Of a stretch of 64,000 nt of DNA, positions 52,338 through 62,767 are shown in pieces (the stretch's first letter is position 1; the number at the start of each line of letters is the position of its first letter). This DNA is from Mediterranea sp. An20 (GTDB lineage Bacteria; Bacteroidota; Bacteroidia; Bacteroidales; Bacteroidaceae), in contig NZ_NFJV01000001.1 in the NCBI RefSeq assembly GCF_002160055.1, positions 186,001 through 250,000 of the forward strand. Reading direction: 5' to 3'. The notes beneath the pieces were generated by a model. The model did no database searches, was not told the DNA's origin, and worked only from the letters and a program-made list of their open reading frames with translations. The position numbers and the translations under genes are program-made.

Positions 52338-52913
52338 TCACGCCGGTGTATAGACCACGGCCAGGATTCTGGCTGCCTGCCCCTGATAGCCGTGTACGTG
52401 ATGGGGCACGATGGAGTCGTAATAGATGCTGTCTCCCTCGTTCAGCAGGTACGTATTCTTGCCGTAGCTGATTTCCATGCAACCCTGCAGTACATAGATA
52501 AATTCTTCGCCTTCGTGCGAGGAAAGCACGAAATCCATATCGTCCGTGGCAGACACATCAATAATGAAAGGATCCATGTGACGGTCGGCTTTGGAGCGTG
52601 CCAGCGAATGATATTCCATGTGCTTGCGGCTCTGTATGGCATTGTTCGAGAAACTGATGGTATCACCCGCCTCGGCCCGGCGGCATACAGTGGGCCCTGT
52701 CTCGTCTTGGTCGTCGAGAAAAGTGCCAAGGCGTACACCCAGCACGCGCGCAATCTTGATGAGTGGCGCCAGCGAGGGCAGGTCGATATTGTTCTCAATA
52801 CGTTCTACCTGTTCGATGGCCAGTCCTGAGCGTTGCGCCAGTTCTTCCATCGTGATGTTGCGGCTTTCGCGGAGCGATTTTATTTTCTCGCCCACAATCT
52901 TGCTTGTATCCAT
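52338..52913 (-). CDS. XRE-family regulator with C-terminal cupin domain
   Basis: A 191-residue protein: a helix-turn-helix (about 8-65: IKSLRESRNITMEELAQRSGLAIEQVERIEN in two parts), a linker, and a cupin barrel (about 110-188: LSSHEGEEFIYVLQGCMEISYG, then LNEGDSIYYDSIVPHHVHGY in parts). Such proteins sense small molecules and regulate neighbouring metabolic genes, here probably the acyl-CoA ligase downstream. A minus-strand promoter is visible: GTTG (52992-52989), 20 nt, TACATTTG (52968-52961), 48 nt before the ATG. Confidence 0.92.
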   Translation of the reverse strand: MDTSKIVGEKIKSLRESRNITMEELAQRSGLAIEQVERIENNIDLPSLAPLIKIARVLGVRLGTFLDDQDETGPTVCRRAEAGDTISFSNNAIQSRKHMEYHSLARSKADRHMDPFIIDVSATDDMDFVLSSHEGEEFIYVLQGCMEISYGKNTYLLNEGDSIYYDSIVPHHVHGYQGQAARILAVVYTPA

Positions 52914-53291
52914 TGTTCTGATCTGATGTGTTTCCGGTATCGGGATGTTTCAATTTTCCGCAAATGTAAGATAAAGTTTAACGTATTCCAACTATATCCG
53001 CTGTTTTTTGTACATCTTTATCATTGAAATCTTTCTTCTATATAAAAAGCAGCGTGCTAACAGATAAAAAGCAGCCTGCCAACCTATAAGAAGCACGCTG
53101 GTTATATATAAGGAGTAAGACTCTGGTTATCAGCCACAACAGAAGCTATAAGGATGGCCATGCGCGAAAGTATCCTTCTGATTCGCGGCGCCATTCAGGC
53201 TATTTTTCCCGACATATTTCTCTTTATTCCCAAATCTTTCCCAAATCGCCCTCTATCTTTGCATGCAGAGAACATTAAAAATATACGGAAT
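52914..53291. other. Intergenic region with divergent promoters and repeat array J
   Basis: The 378 bases contain the regulator promoter, the repeats at 53027-53136 and a rightward -7 box TATCTTTG (53254-53261) for the lipoprotein gene. The open frame from 53154 is upstream of that box and not coding. Confidence 0.65.
53027..53136. repeat. 22-bp repeat array J
   Basis: Five contiguous units start at 53027, 53049, 53071, 53093 and 53115. The unit at 53071 (GCAGCCTGCC, then TATAAGAA at its end) is the best match to arrays E and I. Confidence 0.75.
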
Positions 53292-53765
53292 ATGAAAAAA
53301 GAAGTAATGATGAAAACCAAGAGTTTGTTTATGCTGTTGCTGGCAGGTGTGTTTACCTTCGGATTGCAAAGTTGCGATGACGATGACGACAAGGACATCG
53401 TGGCAACGCCCGAATTGCAAGCGGCCTTTACAGCCCAGTTCCCCAATGTAGACGTGAATTACGTGAAATGGGAATGGAACGGACGGGAAAATGCCTACGA
53501 AGCTGATTTCTACGAAGACCGTTACGAGAAGTCGGCCTGGTTCTCCCAAAGCTATGAGTGGCTGATGACGGAGACCGACTACAATCCGCCCTACAGCGAA
53601 GTGCCCCAGGTGGTGCAGGATGCCGCACAGGCCGCTCACCCCGACTACCGGCTGGATGACATCGACGGCATTGAAACGCCCGGAGATATGTATTACCGCG
53701 TGGAGATGGAAAAGGGCGAACGTGACATCTACCTGAACATCAGTCCGGACGGAACGGTGCGCTGA
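53292..53765 (+). CDS. PepSY-like (DUF2874) lipoprotein
   Basis: A 157-residue predicted lipoprotein started at 53292; the signal contains LQSCDDDDDKD, with the lipid-bearing Cys at about 28. Two PepSY-like units of about 60 residues each follow: ELQAAFTAQFPNVDVNYVKWEW through EADFYE, then VVQDAAQAAHPDYRLDDIDGIETPGDMYYRVEM in parts and a final DIYLNISPDGTV. Bacteroides encodes many such proteins, often under envelope-stress control; the function is not known. It has an acidic run directly after the Cys, which in Bacteroides lipoproteins often signals export to the cell surface. Confidence 0.85.
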   Translation: MKKEVMMKTKSLFMLLLAGVFTFGLQSCDDDDDKDIVATPELQAAFTAQFPNVDVNYVKWEWNGRENAYEADFYEDRYEKSAWFSQSYEWLMTETDYNPPYSEVPQVVQDAAQAAHPDYRLDDIDGIETPGDMYYRVEMEKGERDIYLNISPDGTVR

Positions 53766-53938
53766 CATACGAAACAACTATTTTCCCCATGAGGGTGTAA
53801 CAGGGGGCTCTCTTCCCAACCCGCGCCAAAGAGGCAATGGCAGCGGCAATTCCCTTATAAGGCAGGTTGCGGAAGGTTTGTTCTGTCGTCCGAAGAGATT
53901 ATTAATCCTAATTTACGTGAATAGAAATTAAATAAAGA

Positions 53939-53984
53939 GGATGTTTGTAAAGCAAAGCGGTATCTTTACAAGCATCCTTTAATC
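53939..53984 (+). promoter_or_regulatory. Hairpin in the leader of the sulfatase-GH110 operon
   Basis: GGATGTTTGTAAAG (53939-53952) pairs with CTTTACAAGCATCC (53964-53977) with one G-T, loop 11 nt, followed by TTTAATCTTT. It ends 51 nt before the sulfatase ATG. It may be a terminator for upstream transcripts, an attenuator, or a stabilising 5' hairpin. Confidence 0.5.
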
Positions 53985-54027
53985 TTTAAGAGAACCATTA
54001 CAGAACATTTAAACCAATAAGCTGACA

Positions 54028-55587
54028 ATGAAACATCTTTTCCCAATGGCTCTGTTGCCGTCACTGGCATGCTGGCATACTGCCTACGGAGCCGAAGCAG
54101 TCCAAGACAAAACCTCCCGCCCGGACCCTGAAAAACCCAACGTCATTATCATCTATGCCGACGACTTAGGCTATGGCGACCTGCAATGCTACGGCGACAA
54201 AAACGTTGAAACCCCTCATGTGAACCGGTTGGCCGATGAAGGAATCCGGTTTACCAACGTACATGCCGTGGCTGCCACCAGCACTCCCTCACGCTATTCT
54301 CTGCTGACGGGCGAGTATGCCTGGAGACGTCCAGACACGGACGTGGCGGCTGGAAATGCCGGAATGATTATCCGGCCCGTGCAGTTCACCATGGCCGATA
54401 TGTTTAAACATGCAGGCTATGCCACCGCCGCCATCGGCAAATGGCACCTGGGATTGGGCGACCAAACCGGCACGCAGGACTGGAACGCACCGCTGGCTGC
54501 TTCGCCTGCCGACCTGGGCTTCGACTACCACTACATCATGGCTGCCACGGCCGACCGCGTGCCTTGCGTGTTCATCGAAAACGGAGAAGTGGCCAACTAC
54601 GACGAGAGTGCGCCTATCGAGGTCAGTTACAAAAAGAATTTTCCCGGCGAACCGACAGGGAAAGACAATCCGGAACTACTCTATAACCTGAAACCCAGTC
54701 ACGGACACGACCAGTCCATCGTCAACGGCATCAGCCGCATCGGATATATGAAAGGGGGCGGAAAGGCGCTCTGGAAAGATGAGAACATTGCCGATTCCAT
54801 TACGACACATGCCATACAGTTTATGAAACAGCACAAAGACGAACCGTTCTTTATGTACTTCGCTACCAATGACGTGCATGTGCCCCGATTCCCGCACGAA
54901 CGGTTCCGCGGGAAGAACCCGATGGGACTGCGTGGAGATGCCATCGCACAGTTTGACTGGAGTGTAGGGCAGATTATGGAAGCGCTGGAGAAACTGGGAC
55001 TGGCAGAAAACACATTGGTCATCTTGTCGAGCGACAACGGCCCCGTGGTGGACGACGGATATGACGACCGCGCAGAAGAATTACTGAACGGACACAGCCC
55101 GGCCGGCCCCTGGAGAGGCAACAAATACAGCGCTTTCGAAGGAGGAACCATGGTGCCCGCCATCGTGCGCTGGCCTGCCAAAGTCGCCAAAGGGCAGGTG
55201 TCTGACGTGCTGATTTCGCAAATCGACTGGATGGCTTCCTTGGGAGAACTTATCCAGGCACGCTTGCCCAAAGGAAGCGCCCCCGACAGCCAGAAACGGC
55301 TGGGCAATCTGCTGGGAACCGACACGACCGACCGTCCCTGGGTGGTGGAACTCGCTTCTAACCACGTGCTGTCTGTCCGCACCAAAGACTGGAAATACAT
55401 TGAACCCAACGACGGCCCTGCCATGATTACCTGGGGACCGAAGATAGAAACCGGCAATTGCAGCATCCCGCAGCTCTATGACATGAAAGGAAAAGGAGAC
55501 GAACGGGAAAACGTGGCTACCCAGTACCCCGAAAAGCTCTTCGAACTGCAGACGATATTGAGGAAAGTCCGCGCCGGCAAGCTTTAA
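54028..55587 (+). CDS. S1-family sulfatase, serine type, with GH110
   Basis: A 519-residue secreted sulfatase; signal peptide about 1-21. The fold start is IIIYADDLGYGDLQCYGD; the activation motif is S85-T-P-S-R89 in AATSTPSRYSLLTGEY, so formylglycine would form from Ser. Further marks are ILSSDNGPVVDDGYDDRAEELLNGHSP in parts, and YSAFEGGTMVPAIVRWP. The next gene, 52 nt on, is a GH110 alpha-galactosidase, so the pair probably acts on sulfated alpha-galactose-capped mucin glycans. The sulfate position removed cannot be inferred. The leader hairpin at 53939-53984 may control the operon. Confidence 0.92.
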   Translation: MKHLFPMALLPSLACWHTAYGAEAVQDKTSRPDPEKPNVIIIYADDLGYGDLQCYGDKNVETPHVNRLADEGIRFTNVHAVAATSTPSRYSLLTGEYAWRRPDTDVAAGNAGMIIRPVQFTMADMFKHAGYATAAIGKWHLGLGDQTGTQDWNAPLAASPADLGFDYHYIMAATADRVPCVFIENGEVANYDESAPIEVSYKKNFPGEPTGKDNPELLYNLKPSHGHDQSIVNGISRIGYMKGGGKALWKDENIADSITTHAIQFMKQHKDEPFFMYFATNDVHVPRFPHERFRGKNPMGLRGDAIAQFDWSVGQIMEALEKLGLAENTLVILSSDNGPVVDDGYDDRAEELLNGHSPAGPWRGNKYSAFEGGTMVPAIVRWPAKVAKGQVSDVLISQIDWMASLGELIQARLPKGSAPDSQKRLGNLLGTDTTDRPWVVELASNHVLSVRTKDWKYIEPNDGPAMITWGPKIETGNCSIPQLYDMKGKGDERENVATQYPEKLFELQTILRKVRAGKL

Positions 55588-55639
55588 CGGCTTCACATAA
55601 CTCCAGACAGATATACGGAAAAAAGTAGATCAAAAGATT

Positions 55640-57421
55640 ATGATTATGAAGAAACTATGTTTAAGCTTCATGCTGCCGCTGTTTTGTTCGTGGCTTTGCG
55701 CCCAACAAGTGATTGATGCCAGCCGTTACGGCATCCGCCCGGATACCCGTACCGACATGTCACCCCGGGTTCAGAAACTGCTGGACAAGGCACGCAAGCT
55801 GTCTGCCGGTGGAGAAACCATCGTGCTGCGCTTCGCTCCGGGACGTTATGACTTTTATCCGGAAAAAGCAGCCCGACGCACTTGTTACATCTCCAACCAC
55901 GACCAGGATAACCCCAAGATAGTAGGTTTCGCGATGGAAGACCTGCAGGGAGTGACTTTAGACGGAGGAGGAGCCCGCTTCGTCTTCCACGGACGGATGC
56001 TTCCCATCGTCTTGCAGGACTCCCGGCAATGTGTGCTGAAAAATTTCAGCATTGACTTCGAAAACCCACACATCGCGCAAGTGCACATCACCCAGAGTGA
56101 CACCGTAGACGGCATCACCTTCCGGCCGGAGGAATGGGTACGCTGGCGCATCACGCCCGATTCGGTCTTCGAGGCATACGGCAGAGACTGGACCGTGCGC
56201 CACAGTTGGGGAGTGGCCTTCGAAGCCAATACCAAACGACTGGTTTACAATACCGGCGACCTCGGCTGCAACACCAAGGGAGTTTACCAGACTCCCGACG
56301 GACAGATACATGCCCCGCAATGGAAAAATGCCGCACTGAAACCCGGCATGCGCTTTGTCATGCGCGGATGGGGACGCCCCACGCCCGGCATCTTCCTCTA
56401 TGGCAACACCGATACCCGACTGGAAAACATCCGTGTACATTATGCCGAGGGCATGGGACTGCTGGCGCAACTCTGCGAAAACATCACGCTGGACAATTTC
56501 AACGTTTGCCTGAAGGGCGAAGACGACCCGCGCTGCTTTACTACCCAGGCCGATGCCACGCACTTTTCGGGCTGCAAAGGCGCCATCTCTTCATGCGGCG
56601 GACTGTATGAGGGCATGATGGACGATGCCATCAACATTCACGGCACGTACCTGAAGGTAGTGCGCCGGGTAGATGACCACACACTGGTGGGACGCTACAT
56701 GCACGGACAGTCGTGGGGATTCCGCTGGGGCGAACCGGGCGACTCGGTGCAGTTTGTACGCGCTCATACCATGGAGATTGCCGGCACAGCCAACTGCATC
56801 GACTCCATCCACCCCTACGACCAGCCAACGGTGGAGGGAGCACACGAGTTCATCATCACTTTCAAGGCTCCCTTAGACAAGGAAATCAGTGAAACCGGGG
56901 CCTATGGAATAGAAAACCTGACGTGGACGCCCGAAGTGCTCTTTGCTAAAAATACCATACGCAACAACCGCGCCCGCGGAGCTTTGTTCAGTACGCCGCG
57001 CCGCACTGTGGTGGAAGATAATCTGTTCGACCACACCTCGGGCACTGCCATCCTGCTCTGCGGCGACTGCAACGGATGGTATGAGACGGGGGCCTGCCGC
57101 GATGTGCTCATCCGGCGCAACCGCTTTGTCAACGCACTGACCAGCTTGTACCAGTTTACCAATGCGGTCATCTCCATCTATCCGGAGATACCTGCACTGG
57201 ACAGACAGCAACAGTACTTCCACGGAGGGCACGGCAAAGGCATCGTCATAGAGGATAATGAATTCGAGATGTTCGATGCCCCTGTGCTATATGCCAAATC
57301 TGTAGACGGGCTGTGGTTCCGCCGCAACATCATCTGCCAAAACACCGACTATCCACCTTTCCATTTCAACCGCGACCGGTTCTGCCTGGAACGGGTGACG
57401 AATGTACATATAGAAGAATAA
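55640..57421 (+). CDS. glaB: Alpha-1,3-galactosidase, GH110
   Basis: A 593-residue secreted enzyme (signal about 1-22, ending CAQ). It is a right-handed beta-helix hydrolase: VIDASRYGIRPDTRTD at the start, then repeated parallel strands such as GVTLDGGGARFVFHG, VLKNFSIDFENP, LDNFNVCLKGEDDPRCF and DDAINIHGTYLKV, the region holding the catalytic Asp residues in GH110. The family removes terminal alpha-1,3-galactose from blood-group B and linear alpha-Gal structures; subfamily B prefers linear and branched substrates. ATGs at 55640 and 55646 are both possible. It is downstream of the sulfatase by 52 nt in one operon. Confidence 0.9.
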   Translation: MIMKKLCLSFMLPLFCSWLCAQQVIDASRYGIRPDTRTDMSPRVQKLLDKARKLSAGGETIVLRFAPGRYDFYPEKAARRTCYISNHDQDNPKIVGFAMEDLQGVTLDGGGARFVFHGRMLPIVLQDSRQCVLKNFSIDFENPHIAQVHITQSDTVDGITFRPEEWVRWRITPDSVFEAYGRDWTVRHSWGVAFEANTKRLVYNTGDLGCNTKGVYQTPDGQIHAPQWKNAALKPGMRFVMRGWGRPTPGIFLYGNTDTRLENIRVHYAEGMGLLAQLCENITLDNFNVCLKGEDDPRCFTTQADATHFSGCKGAISSCGGLYEGMMDDAINIHGTYLKVVRRVDDHTLVGRYMHGQSWGFRWGEPGDSVQFVRAHTMEIAGTANCIDSIHPYDQPTVEGAHEFIITFKAPLDKEISETGAYGIENLTWTPEVLFAKNTIRNNRARGALFSTPRRTVVEDNLFDHTSGTAILLCGDCNGWYETGACRDVLIRRNRFVNALTSLYQFTNAVISIYPEIPALDRQQQYFHGGHGKGIVIEDNEFEMFDAPVLYAKSVDGLWFRRNIICQNTDYPPFHFNRDRFCLERVTNVHIEE

Positions 57422-57496
57422 CACACGGCGGGAGACAAGTCCAAAGAGACACCGCCCGTGAAAAAGCATCCGACGGGAAGATGTACGAGAGAGCCT

Positions 57497-57886
57497 TCAA
57501 GGACTCATTACTATCTTCCCGTCTTTCTTTTCCAGGCGACAGGTATTCCCCTCTTCCAGCGACAGGACAGAAAGCAGACCGGTAGACTCATCCACCACCA
57601 AGAGAGCACAATGTTCGGCAGGAAGGCTAACACGCAGACACGAAGTGTCGGTCACTGCCAGAGAATGACAAAGCAGACTGTCGTTGAGATAGACCGTAAG
57701 GGTATCCCCCGATAAAGAGCGTCCGAAAAGAACCGTACAGACTCCGGCAGGCTGCCGCCGGGTTCCGCCCGCACGCTGCGTGCGCAAACTCAGGATGGTG
57801 AAGACTACCACCACGCCGATAACGGCAAAGGCCAGCAGCCCATTGCCTATCATGAACTGGCGGTTGGTGTCGAGTCTATGCGGCAT
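57497..57886 (-). CDS. Small membrane-anchored hypothetical protein
   Basis: A 129-residue protein with one helix (about 12-33: MIGNGLLAFAVIGVVVVFTIL in two parts), a basic linker (RTQRAGGTRRQPAG) and an outer domain of beta-strands (TLTVYLNDSLLCHSL, EEGNTCRLEKKDGKIVM). It begins 9 nt after the PAP2 stop and is probably cotranscribed with it. I recognise no family. Two to three cysteines in the outer part could form a disulfide. Confidence 0.65.
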   Translation of the reverse strand: MPHRLDTNRQFMIGNGLLAFAVIGVVVVFTILSLRTQRAGGTRRQPAGVCTVLFGRSLSGDTLTVYLNDSLLCHSLAVTDTSCLRVSLPAEHCALLVVDESTGLLSVLSLEEGNTCRLEKKDGKIVMSP

Positions 57887-57895
57887 AAGCAGGTA

Positions 57896-58498
57896 TCATT
57901 CTCCGAAAAGCCAACGGTTAAGCCAGCGGTTAATGTAAATATTGGCCACGGCAAAACCTGCTCCGATAGCAGCACCGGCCAACACGTCGGAAGGATAATG
58001 CACCCCTTCGTTCATGCGCGAGATGCCCACCGAGCAAGCCCACAAGGCAGAAGGAGCAATGACATACCACTTGGGATAACGGATGCTGAGCGATGTGGCC
58101 AGGGCAAAGGCCGTAGCGGTATGCCCCGATGGGAACGAAGGGCTGTGTTCAATGCTGTAAGGGTGTACCCGGTCAGGATATCGCTCATAAGGACGGTCGC
58201 GCCCCACCAGATATTTCATACCGTAAGTGACAATGAACGTACCCGCCACACTGGTGCCTACATACAAGGCGTCTTTCAACAGGTCTTTGTCGTCTTTTAT
58301 CCAAGCGGTAAGAGCCATGGCCACGGGAACACCTACAGCCAGATAAGGCTCGGATTTCGATATTACCTTATTATAATTACGGATAAACTTCCCGTCCCAG
58401 CCATTGATACGGTGCACGGTGTTGATGTCCCAGTTCTGCGCCGACAAAGGCAATACAACAGGGAGCAGGAATGCCATAAGCAGAAAAAACCTCTTCAT
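57896..58498 (-). CDS. PAP2-family phosphatase
   Basis: A 200-residue protein started at 58498 (MKRFFLLMAFLLPVVLPLSAQ, in two parts: a signal or first helix). It carries the three phosphatase motifs: KYLVGRDRP (KX6RP), PSFPSGHTATAF (PSGH) and SRMNEGVHYPSDVLAGAAIG (SRX5HX3D). Such enzymes dephosphorylate lipids, for example undecaprenyl-PP or lipid A, on the outer face of the inner membrane. The exact lipid is not set. A minus-strand -7 box TATCTTTG is at 58530-58523, 25 nt before the start. Confidence 0.92.
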   Translation of the reverse strand: MKRFFLLMAFLLPVVLPLSAQNWDINTVHRINGWDGKFIRNYNKVISKSEPYLAVGVPVAMALTAWIKDDKDLLKDALYVGTSVAGTFIVTYGMKYLVGRDRPYERYPDRVHPYSIEHSPSFPSGHTATAFALATSLSIRYPKWYVIAPSALWACSVGISRMNEGVHYPSDVLAGAAIGAGFAVANIYINRWLNRWLFGE

Positions 58499-58593
58499 AT
58501 AATTATGGATAAATACCGGCGGCAAAGATACGAATTAATATGGTTGGAAAAAGCACCGAATGCACATTGATGGTGGAATTATTTTCTTAATCG

Positions 58594-58625
58594 CTTGTTT
58601 GATAAAGGTTTTTCATATACTTTTG
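58594..58625 (+). promoter_or_regulatory. Promoter of the fumarate reductase operon
   Basis: CTTG (58594-58597), 20-nt spacer, TACTTTTG (58618-58625), 72 nt before the first ATG. The same architecture as the tRNA promoter fits a strong, constitutive unit. Confidence 0.7.
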
Positions 58626-58696
58626 CAAGGAGTTAGCAGAATCAGCCTTGCAAATGACATTTTCTAACAATTTAAATAACTTTAATTCAATCATTT

Positions 58697-59386
58697 ATGT
58701 GGTTAAGTAATTCATCTGTAGGAAGGAAAGTGGTGATGAGCGTTACCGGTATCGCCCTTATCCTGTTTCTGACGTTTCACATGGCGATGAACCTGGTTGC
58801 GCTCGTTTCCGCCAACGGGTACAACGCGGTTTGTGAGTTCCTGGGAGCAAACTGGTATGCGGTAGCCGCCACGCTGGCACTGGCCGTGTTGTTCATCATT
58901 CACATTATCTATGCCTTCTGGCTGACTATGCAGAACCGTAAGGCACGCGGAACCGAACACTATGCCGTAACGGACCGCCGCAAAGAGGTGGAATGGGCAT
59001 CACAAAACATGCTGGTGCTGGGCCTGATTGTCATCCTGGGTCTGATTCTGCACTTGGTTAACTTCTGGTCGAACATGATGTTGCCCGAACTGATGCACGG
59101 CATGGGCATGCACGCCGACACACTGACACTGGCATACGCCGCTGACGGTATCTATCACATCGAGCGTACATTCTCCAACCCCGTGTTCGTCGTTCTCTAT
59201 CTCATCTGGCTGGCTGCCCTGTGGTTCCACCTGACTCACGGTTTCTGGAGTTCTATGCAGACGCTGGGTTGGAACAACAAAGTTTGGATCAACCGTTGGA
59301 AATGCATCTCCAATATCTATGCTACCATCGTAGTCATCTGCTTCGCATTGGTAGTCGTTGTGTTCTATATCAAATCTCTCATCTAA
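58697..59386 (+). CDS. frdC: Fumarate reductase/succinate dehydrogenase cytochrome b subunit
   Basis: A 229-residue diheme-type membrane anchor with five helices (SVGRKVVMSVTGIALILFLTFH in parts; AVAATLALAVLFIIHIIYAFWL in parts; the fourth and fifth near 160-225). Histidines in FLTFHMAMN, FIIHIIYAFW, LILHLVNFW and LWFHLTHGFWSSMQ are candidate heme ligands. It passes electrons between menaquinone and the flavoprotein. In Bacteroides this complex reduces fumarate to succinate as the main anaerobic electron sink. First gene of frdCAB. Confidence 0.94.
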   Translation: MWLSNSSVGRKVVMSVTGIALILFLTFHMAMNLVALVSANGYNAVCEFLGANWYAVAATLALAVLFIIHIIYAFWLTMQNRKARGTEHYAVTDRRKEVEWASQNMLVLGLIVILGLILHLVNFWSNMMLPELMHGMGMHADTLTLAYAADGIYHIERTFSNPVFVVLYLIWLAALWFHLTHGFWSSMQTLGWNNKVWINRWKCISNIYATIVVICFALVVVVFYIKSLI

Positions 59387-59436
59387 CACGTTGACGGGCC
59401 AATAACCTTTTCAACATCCACTTAAAAAACAAGAAT

Positions 59437-61383
<1,947 letters not shown>

Positions 61384-61417
61384 TCGGGAAGTTGAACCAA
61401 TTAAAGACTACACACAA

Positions 61418-62173
61418 ATGGATAAAAATATATCATTTACTTTAAAAGTATGGCGCCAGAAGGGTCCGAAGGCACAGGGCGCATTTGAAACATACGAGAT
61501 GAAAGACATTCCGGGTGATACCTCGTTCCTGGAGATGATGGACATTCTGAACGAACAACTCATCAGCGAAGGCAAGGAACCCGTAGTGTTCGACCATGAC
61601 TGCCGTGAAGGTATCTGCGGCATGTGCTCGCTCTACATCAACGGACATCCGCACGGTCCCGCACAAGGCGCAACGACTTGTCAGATTTACATGCGCCGCT
61701 TCAACGATGGCGATGTAATCACGGTTGAACCGTGGCGCTCGGCCGGATTCCCGGTGATTAAAGACCTGATGGTAGACCGCACGGCTTATGACAAAATCAT
61801 GCAGGCAGGCGGATATATCAGCGTCAACACGGGTGCCCCGCAAGATGCGAACGCTATACTCATCCCGAAGACCATCGCTGACGAGGCCATGGATGCTGCC
61901 AGCTGCATCGGTTGCGGCGCCTGCGTAGCTGCCTGCAAGAACGGTTCGGCCATGTTGTTCGTATCTGCCAAGGTAAGCCAGCTCAACCTGCTGCCCCAAG
62001 GCAAGCCCGAAGCACTGCGCCGCGCCAAGGCTATGCTCGCCAAGATGGACGAATTAGGATTCGGCAACTGCACCAACACTCGTGCCTGCGAGGCTGAGTG
62101 CCCGAAGAACGTATCCATCAGCAACATCGCCCGCCTGAACCGCGACTTCATCCGCGCCAAGCTGAAAGATTAA
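61418..62173 (+). CDS. frdB: Fumarate reductase iron-sulfur subunit
   Basis: A 251-residue subunit started at the ATG at 61418 ([17 protein letters not shown]), because the longer frame overlaps frdA. The [2Fe-2S] ferredoxin domain has [18 protein letters not shown], and the C-terminal clusters have [21 protein letters not shown] (in two parts) and [18 protein letters not shown]. It carries electrons from the cytochrome b subunit to the flavin. Last gene of frdCAB, followed by a strong terminator. Confidence 0.95.
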   Translation: MDKNISFTLKVWRQKGPKAQGAFETYEMKDIPGDTSFLEMMDILNEQLISEGKEPVVFDHDCREGICGMCSLYINGHPHGPAQGATTCQIYMRRFNDGDVITVEPWRSAGFPVIKDLMVDRTAYDKIMQAGGYISVNTGAPQDANAILIPKTIADEAMDAASCIGCGACVAACKNGSAMLFVSAKVSQLNLLPQGKPEALRRAKAMLAKMDELGFGNCTNTRACEAECPKNVSISNIARLNRDFIRAKLKD

Positions 62174-62210
62174 TCAAGACTCCTTTCTACATTTGATTAA
62201 TATCAACAGG

Positions 62211-62256
62211 AACCCTCTCCGCACCGGGAAACCGACGGAGAGGGTTCTTTCTTTTC
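62211..62256 (+). terminator. Terminator of frdCAB
   Basis: AACCCTCTCCG (62211-62221) and CGGAGAGGGTT (62236-62246) form an 11-bp stem followed by CTTTCTTTTC. Confidence 0.85.
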
Positions 62257-62438
62257 CAGACCTTTGTGACTCCGTGGCCGACGGACATTTATCTGAAATG
62301 TTTACCCATCCGCAACAGAACCGACACAAGTTCAAGCATAATTAATCACAAAACACACATCTTATCTACCAGTTTATAAGAAATAACGGACACAATATTT
62401 TAAATAGATTTAAAAGCCGCATAAAGATACAGAACGAG

Positions 62439-62540
62439 CTTGCACAATACAAGAAAATCTCTTACATTTGCCACATGATTTTTTTCATAGCACTAAATTT
62501 AAGGTTAACAAAGGTGGGGCTCAGCGGAGCCCTTTTTTTA
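62439..62540 (+). ncRNA. Candidate small RNA with own promoter and terminator
   Basis: Promoter: CTTG (62439-62442), 20 nt, TACATTTG (62463-62470). Predicted transcript from about 62477 to 62539, roughly 60 nt. It ends in GGGCTCAGCGGAGCCC (62517-62532) followed by seven T, a strong intrinsic terminator. There is no reading frame of note and no gene follows on this strand until 63868, since dus lies on the other strand. I do not recognise the RNA; it may be a small regulatory RNA. Confidence 0.6.
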
Positions 62541-62609
62541 TGTCCGCGTCCGAAACCAAACCAGTCCACCTTGCTTTGCCGGAAGGCCGGGATAGCCACA
62601 CAGCCCACC

Positions 62610-62697
62610 GTTTGCTTCCTATATAGACGAAGCCTGCTCCGAAGCTATACGCACCGTGCTTCCAATATACAAGCAGTTTCCAAAGAAAGCATAAGAA
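62610..62697. repeat. 22-bp repeat array K
   Basis: Four contiguous units start at 62610, 62632, 62654 and 62676. The first and third contain TGCTTCC. The array lies downstream of dus on the minus strand. Confidence 0.7.
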
Positions 62698-62767
62698 AAA
62701 AGACCGCTAACGGCAAAGAGCCGAATACACACCGGTGCATTCGTCATCGCACTGCTCGCTGGTCATC

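Larger units (their letters stand above)
62174..62767. other. Intergenic region: terminator, candidate small RNA, array K
   Basis: The 594 bases contain the frd terminator (62211-62256), an AT-rich stretch, a promoter-terminator unit (62439-62540) and the 22-bp repeats at 62610-62697. The frame at 62475-62939 runs across the terminator and antisense to dus and is not a gene. Confidence 0.7.
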
